A DNA stretch of 64,000 nt from Cupriavidus necator. GTDB lineage: Bacteria > Pseudomonadota > Gammaproteobacteria > Burkholderiales > Burkholderiaceae. The notes under the pieces were generated by a model, which worked only from the letters and a program-made list of their open reading frames with translations, had not been told where the DNA came from and searched no databases. The position numbers and the translations under genes were made by a program. Numbering within the stretch: the stretch's first letter is position 1; each line of letters opens with the position of its first letter. The stretch covers positions 1,922,001-1,986,000 of the forward strand of contig CP074390.1 in the NCBI GenBank assembly GCA_022041995.1. Direction: 5' to 3'. Shown piece after piece: positions 1-9,084 of this stretch.

Positions 1-9
1 GGAGCGACC

Positions 10-810
10 GTGAGCGCCACTTATGAATTCACCCGCGCCGAGCTGATGATTGCCGCCGCCGCCCGCGAATGGCGCGACGATGGCGAGGTGCTGGCCACCG
101 GCATCGGCACTGGCCCGCGCATCGCCGCCGGCCTGGCGCGGCTTGCGCACAACCCAGGCCTGCTGCTGACCGACGGCGAGGCCTACCTGGTGGAAACGCC
201 GGTGCCGCTGGGCCCGCGCGAACCCGGCTACAAGGTGCGCGCCAGCGGCTGGATGGGCTACTCGCGCGTGTTCGACTGCCTGTGGGGCGGGCGCCGCCAC
301 GCGCTGGTGATGCCGACGCAGATCGACCGCTTCGGCCAGGCCAATATCTCCTGCCTGGGCGGCACGCATGCGCAGCCCAAGACCCAGCTGCTGGGCGCGC
401 GCGGCTTTCCCGGCAACAGCATCCACCACGCCAATTCCTTCTTCGTGCCGGCCCACAGCACGCGCGCGTTGGTCGCGGGTGAAGTCGACATGGTTTGCAG
501 CGCCGGCTACAACCCGGCCCGCCAGCTGGAGGGCATGCGCAGCTTCGTTGACCTGCGCGTGATTGTCACCGACCTGTGCGTGATGGATTTCGGCGCCCCC
601 GGCCACGCCATCCGCGTGCGCTCGCTGCACCCGGGCGTGAGTTTCGGCCAGGTCCAGGCTGCCACCGGCTTTGCACTGGCGAACACGCCCGGCGAGGCCC
701 TGCCGGAGACGGCGCCGCCCACACCGGAAGAGCTGCGGCTGATCGCCCAGCTTGATCCGCACAACCTGCGCGCGGCAATCGTGCGCGGCAATCCTTCCGG
801 ACGCGTGTGA
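10..810 (+). CDS. ipdB: IpdB-like CoA-transferase-fold beta subunit
   Basis: A 266-residue protein with the family I CoA-transferase beta-subunit fold. In the steroid HIP pathway IpdA and IpdB form a hydrolase that opens the last ring (COCHEA-CoA to MOODA-CoA). Seen here: a glycine-rich N-terminal segment (residues 30-41), GQANISCLGG at 109-118 and LGARGFPGN at 128-136. The GTG start is chosen because a GGAG box lies five bases upstream, at the very edge of the window. The IpdA partner would be expected just upstream, outside the window. The assignment rests on the order with the next two genes, which match EchA20 and IpdC; that trio is characteristic of steroid degraders. The alternative is a generic 3-oxoacid CoA-transferase subunit. 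Confidence 0.75.
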   Translation: MSATYEFTRAELMIAAAAREWRDDGEVLATGIGTGPRIAAGLARLAHNPGLLLTDGEAYLVETPVPLGPREPGYKVRASGWMGYSRVFDCLWGGRRHALVMPTQIDRFGQANISCLGGTHAQPKTQLLGARGFPGNSIHHANSFFVPAHSTRALVAGEVDMVCSAGYNPARQLEGMRSFVDLRVIVTDLCVMDFGAPGHAIRVRSLHPGVSFGQVQAATGFALANTPGEALPETAPPTPEELRLIAQLDPHNLRAAIVRGNPSGRV

Positions 811-817
811 GGCCGAC

Positions 818-1708
818 ATGACAACGCCAGCTATCGAAGCCATCAGCCTTGGCCCCAATGCCGAGGTGCTCTACCAGGTCGCAGACGGCATTGCCTCCGT
901 GACCATGAACCGGCCGCAGTTCCACAACGCGCAGAACTCAAAGATGACCTACGCGCTGGACGAGGCCTACCGGCGCGCCGCCGCCGACGACGCCGTCAAG
1001 GTGATCGTGCTGCGCGGCGCCGGCAAGCATTTCTCGGCCGGCCACGACATCGGCACACCCGGGCGCGATATCAACGAGTCCTTCGAGCGTGTGTCGCTCT
1101 GGTATGACCACGTCAACAAGCCGGGCGGCGAGTTCCTCTATGCCCGCGAGCAGGAGGTCTACCTCGGCATGTGCCGGCGCTGGCGCGAGCTGCCCAAGCC
1201 GACCATCGCCATGGTGCATGGCGCCTGCATTGCCGGCGGGCTGATGCTGGCGTGGGTATGCGACCTGATCGTGGCGTCGGACGACGCCTTCTTTGCCGAT
1301 CCGGTGGTGCGCATGGGCATTCCCGGCGTCGAGTACTTCGCGCATGCCTACGAGCTGCATCCGCGCATCGCCAAGGAGTTCCTCTTCCTGGGCGAGCGCA
1401 TGGGCGCCGAACGCGCCGAGCGCATGGGCATGGTCAACCGCGTGGTGCCGCGCGACGCGCTGGAAGACACCGTCTACGGCATGGCCGCAAAGGTTGCGCA
1501 GATGCCGCGGCTGGGCCTGACGCTGACCAAGCAGGCCGTCAACCATGTGGAAGACCTGCAGGGCAAGCGCACCGCGATGGATGCCGTCTTTGCCTGGCAC
1601 CACTTCGCCCATGCGCACAACGAACTGGTCAGCGGCGACAAGCTCGGCGGCTATGACGCGCGCGCCATGGCCGCTTCGCAACGCACCGGCGGCGAGGACA
1701 AGGCATGA
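818..1708 (+). CDS. echA20: enoyl-CoA hydratase/isomerase family, EchA20-like
   Basis: A 296-residue crotonase-fold protein. The oxyanion-hole segments are HFSAGHDIG (71-79) and ACIAGGLMLAW (136-146), followed by FADPVVRMGIPG. In the HIP pathway EchA20 hydrolyses ring D of the bicyclic intermediate HIEC-CoA; this role is inferred from position between ipdB- and ipdC-like genes. The ATG at 818 is preferred over an in-frame upstream start that would overlap the previous gene by 59 bases. The protein is longer than typical 260-residue hydratases, with an insertion around residues 80-115 rich in aromatic residues. The stop codon overlaps the next start as ATGA, indicating translational coupling. 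Confidence 0.72.
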   Translation: MTTPAIEAISLGPNAEVLYQVADGIASVTMNRPQFHNAQNSKMTYALDEAYRRAAADDAVKVIVLRGAGKHFSAGHDIGTPGRDINESFERVSLWYDHVNKPGGEFLYAREQEVYLGMCRRWRELPKPTIAMVHGACIAGGLMLAWVCDLIVASDDAFFADPVVRMGIPGVEYFAHAYELHPRIAKEFLFLGERMGAERAERMGMVNRVVPRDALEDTVYGMAAKVAQMPRLGLTLTKQAVNHVEDLQGKRTAMDAVFAWHHFAHAHNELVSGDKLGGYDARAMAASQRTGGEDKA

Positions 1709-2787
1709 GCACCGCGAGCCTGCACACCGTGCTGTGCGACCTGCTGGGCTGCCGCTACCCCATCGTGCAGACGGCGATGGGCTGGGTGGCGGATGCGAAG
1801 CTGGTCGCGGCCAGCGGCAATGCCGGGGCCTTCGGCTTCCTGGCCGGCGCCACGATTGCGCCCGGCGAGGTCGAGCGCGAAATCCTCCGCGTGAAGGCGC
1901 TCAGCGACCGGCCCTTCGGCATCAATTTCCACATGTTCCAGCCCAACGCGGAGGAAGTGATCGAGATGGCGATCCGCCACCGGCTGCGCGCCGTCAGCTA
2001 CGGGCGCGGCCCGGACGCGAAGATGATCGGCAAGCTGAAGGCGGCTGGCGTGGTCTGCATGCCGACCGTCGGCGCGGCCAAGCATGCGGCCAGGGCCGTG
2101 GAACTGGGCGCGGACGTGGTCACCGTGCAGGGCGGCGAGGGCGGCGGCCATACCGGCGGCACCCCGACGACGCTGCTGCTGCCGCAGGTGCTGGACAGCG
2201 TGAGCGTGCCGGTGGTGGCCGCCGGCGGCTTTTTCGACGGCCGCGGACTGGCTGCGGCACTGGCCTACGGCGCGGCTGGCGTGGCCATGGGCACGCGCTT
2301 CCTGATGTCGGCCGAAGCGCCGGTGCCGGCGCAAACGCTGGAGCGCTACGTCAAGGTGCGCGACCCGGCGCAGATCCGCGTGTCGCTGGCCATTGACGGC
2401 CTGCCGCAGCGAATGATCGACAACGACCTGCTGCTGGCACTGGAGAAGGCCGGTCCGCTGCGGCGCACCTGGCTGGCGCTGGCGGCCGCGCGCAAGTGGC
2501 AGGCGCGTACCGGCATGCGCAGCGCGCAGATGCTGGCCACCGCCTGGCGCGCGATGCGCGAGCAGGACTACAGCGCCGCCCAGACCCTGATGGCCGCCAA
2601 CGCGCCGGTGCTGATCCAGCGCGCGATGGTGGAGGGATGCCCCGATGAAGGGGTGCTGCCGAGCGGGCAGGCAGCGGCGGCGATTGGCGCCATCGAGTCG
2701 TGCGAGCAGATCGTGACGGGAATGGCTGCGCAGGCGCAGGCGCGCCTTGCGGCGCTGGCTGGCGCCGGACTGGCTGCAGCGGCCTGA
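1705..2787 (+). CDS. ipdC: nitronate monooxygenase-family flavoprotein, IpdC-like
   Basis: A 360-residue TIM-barrel flavoprotein of the nitronate monooxygenase (2-nitropropane dioxygenase) family. The N-terminal PIVQTAMGWV (about 19-28), GGEGGGHTGG (143-152) and the FMN-phosphate loop AAGGFFDGRG followed by GVAMGTRF are all visible. Generic annotation would call this nitronate monooxygenase, but the placement after IpdB- and EchA20-like genes fits IpdC, a flavin oxidoreductase acting on the hydroxylated bicyclic CoA thioester just before EchA20. It overlaps the preceding gene by four bases. The C-terminus is alanine-rich, with no added domain. Confidence 0.75.
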   Translation: MSTASLHTVLCDLLGCRYPIVQTAMGWVADAKLVAASGNAGAFGFLAGATIAPGEVEREILRVKALSDRPFGINFHMFQPNAEEVIEMAIRHRLRAVSYGRGPDAKMIGKLKAAGVVCMPTVGAAKHAARAVELGADVVTVQGGEGGGHTGGTPTTLLLPQVLDSVSVPVVAAGGFFDGRGLAAALAYGAAGVAMGTRFLMSAEAPVPAQTLERYVKVRDPAQIRVSLAIDGLPQRMIDNDLLLALEKAGPLRRTWLALAAARKWQARTGMRSAQMLATAWRAMREQDYSAAQTLMAANAPVLIQRAMVEGCPDEGVLPSGQAAAAIGAIESCEQIVTGMAAQAQARLAALAGAGLAAAA

Positions 2788-2806
2788 CCCACAGACAGAG
2801 GAAACC

Positions 2807-3598
2807 ATGCAAATGAACCACAAGACCGGGCCGTTCCGCATCGACACCGCCAACGGCATCGCCGAACTGGTGATCGACCATCCGCCCGTCAATGCGCTCG
2901 ACAGCGCCGGCTGGCATGCGCTGGCCGCCGCGATCGACCAACTGGGCACCGATCCCGCCGTGCACGTGATCGTGCTGCGCGGCGAGGGCCGCGGCTTCTG
3001 CGCCGGCGTCGACATCAAGGAGCTGGCCGCGCACCCGCAGCGCATCGTCGATGTCAACGCCGGCAACTACGCCACCTTCCGCGCCGTGCACCGCAATCCC
3101 AAGCCGGTCATCGTGGCCGTGCACGGCTTCGTGCTGGGCGGCGGCATCGGCATCTGCGGCGCGGCCGACATCATCGTGGCCGCCGATTGCGCGCGCTTCG
3201 GCGTGCCGGAGATCGACCGCGGCGCCATGGGCGGCGGCGCGCACCTGCAGCGCATGTTCGGCGTGCAGAAGGTCAGGGCGATGTACTTCACCGGCGAGAT
3301 GATCGATGCCGCCGAGGCGTACCGGCTGGGCGCGGTCGAGCGCGTGGTGCCGCGCAGCGCGTTGCGCGACGCCGCCATGACGCTGGCCCTCCAGATCGCT
3401 GCCAAGAGCCCGGCCATGCTCCAGCTGGCCAAGGAAGCGCTCAATGGCGTGGAAGACGGCAACCTTGAGGACAAGTACCGCTGGGAACAGGGCTTCACGC
3501 TGCAGGCCTATATGAGCGCCGATTCCGGCGAGGCGCGCGCCGCCTTTGTCGAAGGCCGCGAAGCCCGCTTTGCACCGGGGGAGCGCGATGCAGCTTGA
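2807..3598 (+). CDS. enoyl-CoA hydratase (steroid cluster)
   Basis: A 263-residue crotonase-family hydratase. Oxyanion segments GFCAGVDIKEL (63-73) and GFVLGGGIGI (107-116) are followed by FGVPEIDRG (131-139), whose Glu135 sits where a catalytic acid is usual. It probably hydrates an unsaturated CoA ester in beta-oxidation of the steroid C/D-ring remnant; the exact substrate cannot be read from sequence. The ATG at 2807 follows an AGAGGAAA ribosome-binding site. An upstream in-frame start at 2747 lies inside the previous gene and is rejected. The 3' end overlaps the next gene by 11 bases. Confidence 0.85.
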   Translation: MQMNHKTGPFRIDTANGIAELVIDHPPVNALDSAGWHALAAAIDQLGTDPAVHVIVLRGEGRGFCAGVDIKELAAHPQRIVDVNAGNYATFRAVHRNPKPVIVAVHGFVLGGGIGICGAADIIVAADCARFGVPEIDRGAMGGGAHLQRMFGVQKVRAMYFTGEMIDAAEAYRLGAVERVVPRSALRDAAMTLALQIAAKSPAMLQLAKEALNGVEDGNLEDKYRWEQGFTLQAYMSADSGEARAAFVEGREARFAPGERDAA

Positions 3599-4754
3599 GT
3601 ACACCGGCGCCCAGCGCGCCTTGCGCGCCGAGGTGCGTGACTGGATGGCCGCGCACGTGCCGCGCACGCCGCTGGCGAGCTTCGATACCGAAGCGGGCTT
3701 CGCCCAGCACCGCGCCTGGGAAGCCACGCTCAACCAGGGCCGCTGGAGCATGGTCACGTGGCCGGCCGAACTGGGCGGGCGCGGCTGCGACCTGATCGAG
3801 TGGCTGATCTTCGAGGAAGAATACTGGCGTGCCGGCGCGCCGATGCGCGTCAACCAGAACGGCATCTTCCTGCTCGGGCCCACGCTGATGGAATTCGGCA
3901 CCGAGGCGCAGAAGGCGCGTTTCCTGCCGCGCATGGCCTCGGGCGAGCATGTCTGGGCGCAGGGCTGGTCCGAGCCGAACGCCGGCTCGGACATGGCCGC
4001 GATCCGCTGCAGCGCGATCCGGCAGGGCGATGAATACGTGATCAACGGCCAGAAGATCTGGTCGACACGCGCGGTGTGGGCGGACTGGCTGTTCGGCCTG
4101 TTCCGCACCGACCCGGCCTCGACGCGGCACCATGGCCTGACCTTCATCCTGATGCCGCTGGACACGCCCGGCATCACCGTGCGCCCGATCCGGCAGCTCA
4201 ACGGCCAGACCGGCTTTGCCGAGATCTTCTTCGACGACGTGCGCGTGCCGGTGGAAAACCGCCTGGCCGCCGAAGGCGCAGGCTGGCAGGTGGCCATGGC
4301 CACCGCCGGCTTCGAGCGCGGCCTGATGCTGCGCTCGCCGGCGCGCTTCCAGGAAACCGCCCGCGCGCTGGTCAGGCTGTACCAGGCCAACCGCGAGACG
4401 GCGGACCGCGACCCGTCGCTGCGCGAGGCGGTGCTGCGCGCCTGGATGGACGCCGAGGCCTACACGCTGTCCACCTACGCCACCGCGAGCCGGCTGGTGC
4501 GGGGCGGCCACATTGGCGCGGAGTCGAGCACGAACAAGGTGTTCTGGTCCGAGCTGGATATCCATATGCATGATACCGCGCTGGCCATCCTGGGACAGGC
4601 GGCAGAGGTCGCGCCGGACGGCCAGCCGCCGGGTTCGCTCGGTCACTGGCTGGACGGCTTCCTGTTCTCGCAGGCCGGGCCGATCTATGCCGGGACCAAC
4701 GAGATCCAGCGCAATATCGTCGCCGAGCGCCTGCTCGGCATGCCGCGCGCATGA
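3588..4754 (+). CDS. acyl-CoA dehydrogenase, FAD-motif subunit of a heteromeric pair
   Basis: A 388-residue acyl-CoA dehydrogenase. The flavin/substrate loop WAQGWSEPNAGSD lies at 123-135 and the C-terminal IYAGTNEIQ motif near the end. In steroid-degrading bacteria these enzymes are often alpha2-beta2 heteromers made by adjacent genes, each contributing half of the FAD site. The next gene lacks the SEPxAGSD loop but carries the complementary QVHGAMGYTWE motif, so the two probably work together. The ATG at 3588 overlaps the preceding hydratase end; an in-frame start 42 bases upstream is less likely. It probably dehydrogenates a HIP-pathway CoA ester. Confidence 0.87.
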   Translation: MQLEYTGAQRALRAEVRDWMAAHVPRTPLASFDTEAGFAQHRAWEATLNQGRWSMVTWPAELGGRGCDLIEWLIFEEEYWRAGAPMRVNQNGIFLLGPTLMEFGTEAQKARFLPRMASGEHVWAQGWSEPNAGSDMAAIRCSAIRQGDEYVINGQKIWSTRAVWADWLFGLFRTDPASTRHHGLTFILMPLDTPGITVRPIRQLNGQTGFAEIFFDDVRVPVENRLAAEGAGWQVAMATAGFERGLMLRSPARFQETARALVRLYQANRETADRDPSLREAVLRAWMDAEAYTLSTYATASRLVRGGHIGAESSTNKVFWSELDIHMHDTALAILGQAAEVAPDGQPPGSLGHWLDGFLFSQAGPIYAGTNEIQRNIVAERLLGMPRA

Positions 4755-4774
4755 CGGCACCCGGGGAAAACACC

Positions 4775-5842
4775 ATGGATTTCGCATTGACCGAAGAGCA
4801 GGAGCAGTTTGCCGAGGCGATCCGGCGCTTCCTGATGACCGAGATGACGCCCGAACTGACGCGCGAGCTGTGGGCCACTGAGTCCGGCCGCTCCGACGCG
4901 CTGTGGCGCCAGCTTGCCGGCCAGGGCCTGACCGCGGTGATGGTGCCGCAGGAGCACGGCGGGCTGGGGCTGGGCGAGGTCGAATGGGCGCCGCTGGCGC
5001 AGGCCTGCGGCTACTTTGCGCTGCCCGAGCCTTTGCTCGACACCGCGCTGGTGGCGGCCGGGCTGTTGCGTGACGCGCTCGCGGCAGCGCCGGACGCCTC
5101 GGCGCGCGAACGCTGCGCCGCGCTGCTGGAGCGCATCGCCGCCGGCGATGCCCGCGTGGCGGTCGCACATCCGCAAGAGCGGCTCGTCGCCGACGCCCAT
5201 GTCGCCGACGCCATCCTGTGCGCGCACGAAGGTGCCGTGCACCTGCTGCGGCCGGACCAGGCCGTGCTGACGGCGCGCGCCGGGCTCGATCCTTCGCGCC
5301 GCTTGTTCGATCTGGCGTGGACGCCGGCCGCGGATACCGAGCTGATCCCGTGCGGCAGTGGCCTGTGGAACAGCGCGCTGAACCGCGGCGCGCTCGGCGT
5401 GGCCGCGCAGCAGCTGGGCCTGACGCAGCGCATGCTGGACCTGGCGATCGACTACAGCGCGCAGCGCAAGCAGTTCGGCAAGGCCATCGGCGCCTACCAG
5501 GCGGTCAAGCACCTGCTGGCCGACGTGGCGATCCAGCTTGAATTCGCCAGGCCGGTGCTGCTGCGGGCCGCCGCCGCGCTGGCGCATGGCCTGCCCGATG
5601 CGGGCCTGCATGTCTCGCACGCCCGGGTGGCCGCCGCGCGCTGCGCGTGGAGCGCGGCGCGACAGGCCATCCAGGTGCATGGCGCAATGGGCTACACCTG
5701 GGAGCTGGACCTGCAGATCTTCACCAAGCGGGCCTGGGCCCTGGCGGGAAGCTGGGGCGACCGTGCCTTCCACAAGGCGCGCATGGGCGCGCACATCCTT
5801 GACGGCGCGCATGACATCGGCGCCGGCGCCACCTTCGCCTGA
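4775..5842 (+). CDS. acyl-CoA dehydrogenase, partner subunit
   Basis: A 355-residue acyl-CoA dehydrogenase-like protein, short for the family (about 380-400). The N-terminal helical domain begins MDFALTEEQEQF, the middle beta domain is degenerate, and the C-terminal domain has RKQFGKAIGAYQAVKH and QVHGAMGYTWE. It has no SEPxxGSD flavin loop, as expected for the second subunit of a heteromeric steroid acyl-CoA dehydrogenase paired with the gene upstream. The start at 4775 (after GGGGAAAACACC) is preferred to the ATG at 4751, which overlaps the previous stop and adds an unusual eight-residue leader. Confidence 0.85.
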   Translation: MDFALTEEQEQFAEAIRRFLMTEMTPELTRELWATESGRSDALWRQLAGQGLTAVMVPQEHGGLGLGEVEWAPLAQACGYFALPEPLLDTALVAAGLLRDALAAAPDASARERCAALLERIAAGDARVAVAHPQERLVADAHVADAILCAHEGAVHLLRPDQAVLTARAGLDPSRRLFDLAWTPAADTELIPCGSGLWNSALNRGALGVAAQQLGLTQRMLDLAIDYSAQRKQFGKAIGAYQAVKHLLADVAIQLEFARPVLLRAAAALAHGLPDAGLHVSHARVAAARCAWSAARQAIQVHGAMGYTWELDLQIFTKRAWALAGSWGDRAFHKARMGAHILDGAHDIGAGATFA

Positions 5843-5856
5843 ATCCAAAGAGACCA

Positions 5857-7014
5857 ATGATCATGAAAGACGCCTATATCGTTGATGCCCTGCGCACGCC
5901 CACCGGGCGCCGCAAGGGCGGACTGTCGCACATGCACGGCGCCGACCTGGGCGGCTTCGTGCTGGCCGAACTGGTGCGCCGCAACGGCATTCCTGCCGAA
6001 GACTATGACGACGTAGTGTTCGGCTGCGTCGACACCATCGGCCCGCTGGCCGGCAATATTGCCCGCAGCGCGTGGCTGGCTGCCGGCCTGCCGCTGACGG
6101 TGCCGGGCGTGACCGTGGACCGCCAGTGCGGCTCGTCTCAGCAGGCCGTGCACTTTGCCGCGCAGGCGGTGATGAGCGGCACGCAGGATGTGGTGATTGC
6201 CGGCGGCGTGCAGACCATGACCCAGATCCCGATCTCGTCGGCCATGCTGGCCGGGCAGGCGCTGGGGTTTGCCGACCCGTTCTCGGGCAGCAAGGGCTGG
6301 CAGGCACGCTTTGGCGATGCGCCGGTGTCGCAGTTCCACGCCGCGCAGCGCATTGCCGATCACTGGAAGCTGTCGCGCGAGGCCATGGAAGCCTACGCGC
6401 TGGCAAGCCATCAGCGCGCCGCTGCGGCCATCGAAGGCGGCCGCTTTGCGCGCGAGATCGTGCCATGCGAAGGCGTGAAGCATGACGAGACCCCGCGCCC
6501 CGATACCACGCTGGCCAAGATGGCCGCGCTGGAGCCGCTGATGCCGGGCGCAGCGCTGACTGCCGCGGTGTCCAGCCAGACCGCCGATGCCGCCGCCGCG
6601 CTGCTGATCGTTTCCGAAGAGGCGCTCAAGCGCTACCAGCTCACGCCGCGAGCGCGCATCGCGCATATGAGTGTGCTGGGAGACGACCCGCTGTGGATGC
6701 TGACCGCGCCGATCCCGGCCACCAGGCGCGCACTTGAGCGCAGCGGCCTGCGCCTGGCCGATATCGACGTGGTCGAGATCAATGAAGCGTTCGCCTCGGT
6801 GGCGATGGCATGGCTGGCCGAGACCGGCTACGCCCCGGAACGCACCAACCCCAACGGCGGCGCCATCGCACTGGGCCACCCGCTGGGCGCCACCGGCGCG
6901 CGCCTGATGACCACGCTGCTGCACGAGCTGGAACGCACCGGCGGGCGCTACGGCCTGCAGACCATGTGCGAAGGCGGTGGCCTGGCCAACGTCACCATCA
7001 TCGAACGGCTGTAA
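5857..7014 (+). CDS. thiolase (acetyl-CoA acyltransferase), FadA6-like
   Basis: A 385-residue thiolase. The nucleophile Cys91 is in VDRQCGSS, His341 in GGAIALGHPLGATGAR and the second Cys371 in TMCEGGG, so the full catalytic set is present. Cytosolic thiolysis of a 3-oxoacyl-CoA is predicted. Within a HIP-type cluster the analogous actinobacterial enzyme is FadA6; that equivalence is inferred from context. ATG codons at 5857 and 5863 are both possible starts. The following SDR gene begins 10 bases after the stop with a good GGAG site. Confidence 0.88.
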   Translation: MIMKDAYIVDALRTPTGRRKGGLSHMHGADLGGFVLAELVRRNGIPAEDYDDVVFGCVDTIGPLAGNIARSAWLAAGLPLTVPGVTVDRQCGSSQQAVHFAAQAVMSGTQDVVIAGGVQTMTQIPISSAMLAGQALGFADPFSGSKGWQARFGDAPVSQFHAAQRIADHWKLSREAMEAYALASHQRAAAAIEGGRFAREIVPCEGVKHDETPRPDTTLAKMAALEPLMPGAALTAAVSSQTADAAAALLIVSEEALKRYQLTPRARIAHMSVLGDDPLWMLTAPIPATRRALERSGLRLADIDVVEINEAFASVAMAWLAETGYAPERTNPNGGAIALGHPLGATGARLMTTLLHELERTGGRYGLQTMCEGGGLANVTIIERL

Positions 7015-7024
7015 GGAGATCGTC

Positions 7025-7909
7025 ATGGGAATCTGCGACGCACGCACCGTCATCATCACCGGTGCCGGCGGCGGGCTGGGCCGCGCCTATGCGCTGGCCT
7101 TCGCCGCCGAGGGCGCCAACGTGGTCGTCAACGACATCCGGCGCGAGGCGGCCGAGGCCGTCTGCGCGGAGATCCGCGCGGCCGGCGCGAATGCAAACGC
7201 GGCGCTGGCCAGCGCTGACGACATCACGCAGCTGGCCACCGCGCAGCGCATCGTCGATGCGGCGGTCGAGGTTTTCGGCGACGTGCATGTGCTGGTCAAC
7301 AACGCCGGCATCTGCCGCGACCGCATGTTTGTCAGCCTGACCGAAGCCGACTGGGACGACGTCATGCGCGTGCACCTGCGCGGCCACTTCTGCCTGGCCA
7401 ACCTGCTGGCGCGGCGCTGGCGCGATGCCGCCAAGGCTGGCCGCCCCGTCGACGCGCGCATTATCAACACCAGCTCCGGCGCGGGCCTGCAGGGTTCGGT
7501 CGGGCAGTCCAACTACGCCGCCGCCAAGGCTGGCATTGCCGCGCTCACGCTGGTGCAGGCCGCCGAGCTGGGCCGCTACGGCATCACCGCCAATGCGCTG
7601 GCGCCGGCGGCGCGCACCGGCATGACCGAAGACGTGTTCGCCGACATGATGCGGGCGCCGGCCGACGGCTTCGATTACTACGACCCGGCCAACGTTGCGC
7701 CGCTGGTGGTGTGGCTGGGCAGCGCCGCGTCCGCGCAGGTCAACGGCCGCATGTTCGAGGCGGCCGGCGGCATGGTCTCGGTGGCCGACGGCTGGCGCAC
7801 CGGACCCAGGACCGACAAGGGATCGCGCTGGCAGCCGGCCGAACTGGGCCCAGCCGTGGCGGAACTGCTGGCGCAGGCGCAGACGCCCCAGCCGGTCTAC
7901 GGCAGCTGA
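7025..7909 (+). CDS. short-chain dehydrogenase/reductase (hydroxyacyl-CoA or hydroxysteroid type)
   Basis: A 294-residue SDR. The cofactor motif TGAGGGLG is at 12-19, NNAG follows, the catalytic Ser is in NTSSGAG near 150 and Tyr164-x3-Lys168 completes the triad. Acidic residues after beta-2 (VVNDIRRE) suggest NAD rather than NADP preference. The sequence resembles the dehydrogenase domain of multifunctional peroxisomal-type beta-oxidation proteins, so 3-hydroxyacyl-CoA oxidation, or the IpdF-type keto/hydroxy step of the HIP pathway, is plausible. The start at 7025 follows AAGGAGATCGTC. Confidence 0.83.
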   Translation: MGICDARTVIITGAGGGLGRAYALAFAAEGANVVVNDIRREAAEAVCAEIRAAGANANAALASADDITQLATAQRIVDAAVEVFGDVHVLVNNAGICRDRMFVSLTEADWDDVMRVHLRGHFCLANLLARRWRDAAKAGRPVDARIINTSSGAGLQGSVGQSNYAAAKAGIAALTLVQAAELGRYGITANALAPAARTGMTEDVFADMMRAPADGFDYYDPANVAPLVVWLGSAASAQVNGRMFEAAGGMVSVADGWRTGPRTDKGSRWQPAELGPAVAELLAQAQTPQPVYGS

Positions 7910-7920
7910 GCGCGACGGCC

Positions 7921-9084
7921 ATGGACTTCTCCCTTAGCGTCGAACAGCAGATGGTCCGCGACAGCGCGCGCGACTACCTCGCCGCGCACAGCGATTCGGC
8001 GGCGGTGCGGCGCGTGACCGAGGCAGGCCCGGCGCACGACGAGGCCCTGTGGCACGCGCTCGCTGGCGAACTCGGCTGGTGCGGCATCGCACTGCCCGAA
8101 GCCGTGGGCGGCGCCGGCCTGGGTGCGTCCGGGCTGGTGCTGCTGCAGGAACAACTGGGCCAGCGCCTGGCCTGCGTGCCGTTCTGGTCCGCCGTGTGCG
8201 TGGCCGCGCCTTGGCTGCAGGCCAGCCTGGGCCCGCGTGGCAGCGCGCAATGGCTGGAACGGCTGGCCTGTGGCGAGCTTCGTGCCGCCGCGGTGCTGTC
8301 GGACGATGGCGGCTGGCAATACGACGGCGTCGCGATCGCCGCGCAGGCAAGCACGGATGGCTTCGTGCTGCGTGGCAGCGCCGCCCAGGTCGCCGATGCT
8401 GTCGGCGCTGACTGGCTGCTGGTGCCGGCCCGGCTCGAAGACGGCGTGCCTGCGCTGTTTCTGCTGGAATCGGCGGCACTGGCACAGGATGCGCGATTCA
8501 TGTTAGCGCCGCTCGATACGCTAGACCGCACGCGGCCGCTGGCCGCGCTGCGGCTGGACGGGCTGCCCGTGCCCGCCGGCGCCTGCCTGGCGCGCGCAGA
8601 CGCGGCGGCGTTCGGCCTGGCCCATGCCTGGTGGCACGGCAAGCTGATGCTGGCGGCGGAGCAGCTTGGCGCGGCGCAGCAATGCCTGGACCTGACCGTG
8701 GCCTATGCATCGGAACGGATCCAGTTCGGGCGCGCCATTGCCTCGTTCCAGTCGGTCAAGCACCGCTGCGCGCAGATGATGGTGCTGGTCGAGGCGGCGC
8801 GCTCGGCGGTGTATGGCGCGGCGCAGGCATGGGATGCGAGCGATGTGGCCGATGGCACCGGCATCCGCCTCGACATCGCCGCCGCCGCCGTGGCCGCCGA
8901 CGACGCCTTGCGCTTCTGCGCGCAGGAGGCCATCCAGCTGCATGGCGGTGTCGGCTTCACCTGGGAATACGACCCCCAGCTCTATTTCAAGCGCGCGCAG
9001 GCCGCCAGCCACTGGCTGGGCGGTGCCGGCGCGGCCCTGGCGTATCTCGCAGCAAATGGCCCGCACGCCTGGAGGACAGCATGA
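7921..9084 (+). CDS. acyl-CoA dehydrogenase, partner subunit (second pair)
   Basis: A 387-residue acyl-CoA dehydrogenase-like protein starting MDFSLSVEQQM. It has RIQFGRAIASFQSVKH and QLHGGVGFTWEYD in the C-terminal domain but no SEPxxGSD loop. The following gene, overlapping by ATGA, supplies that loop, so these two should form a second heteromeric dehydrogenase. In the HIP pathway such pairs act on side-chain and ring-opened CoA esters such as MOODA-CoA; which pair does which step cannot be decided here. The middle domain is divergent and rich in alanine. Confidence 0.85.
   Translation: MDFSLSVEQQMVRDSARDYLAAHSDSAAVRRVTEAGPAHDEALWHALAGELGWCGIALPEAVGGAGLGASGLVLLQEQLGQRLACVPFWSAVCVAAPWLQASLGPRGSAQWLERLACGELRAAAVLSDDGGWQYDGVAIAAQASTDGFVLRGSAAQVADAVGADWLLVPARLEDGVPALFLLESAALAQDARFMLAPLDTLDRTRPLAALRLDGLPVPAGACLARADAAAFGLAHAWWHGKLMLAAEQLGAAQQCLDLTVAYASERIQFGRAIASFQSVKHRCAQMMVLVEAARSAVYGAAQAWDASDVADGTGIRLDIAAAAVAADDALRFCAQEAIQLHGGVGFTWEYDPQLYFKRAQAASHWLGGAGAALAYLAANGPHAWRTA

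Noticed and set aside
2351..4390. A 679-residue open frame on the minus strand opposite three catabolic genes
   Set aside because: It is an antisense shadow of high-GC coding DNA; the composition is arginine/alanine/proline-rich, no domain is recognisable and the plus-strand genes carry complete motifs.
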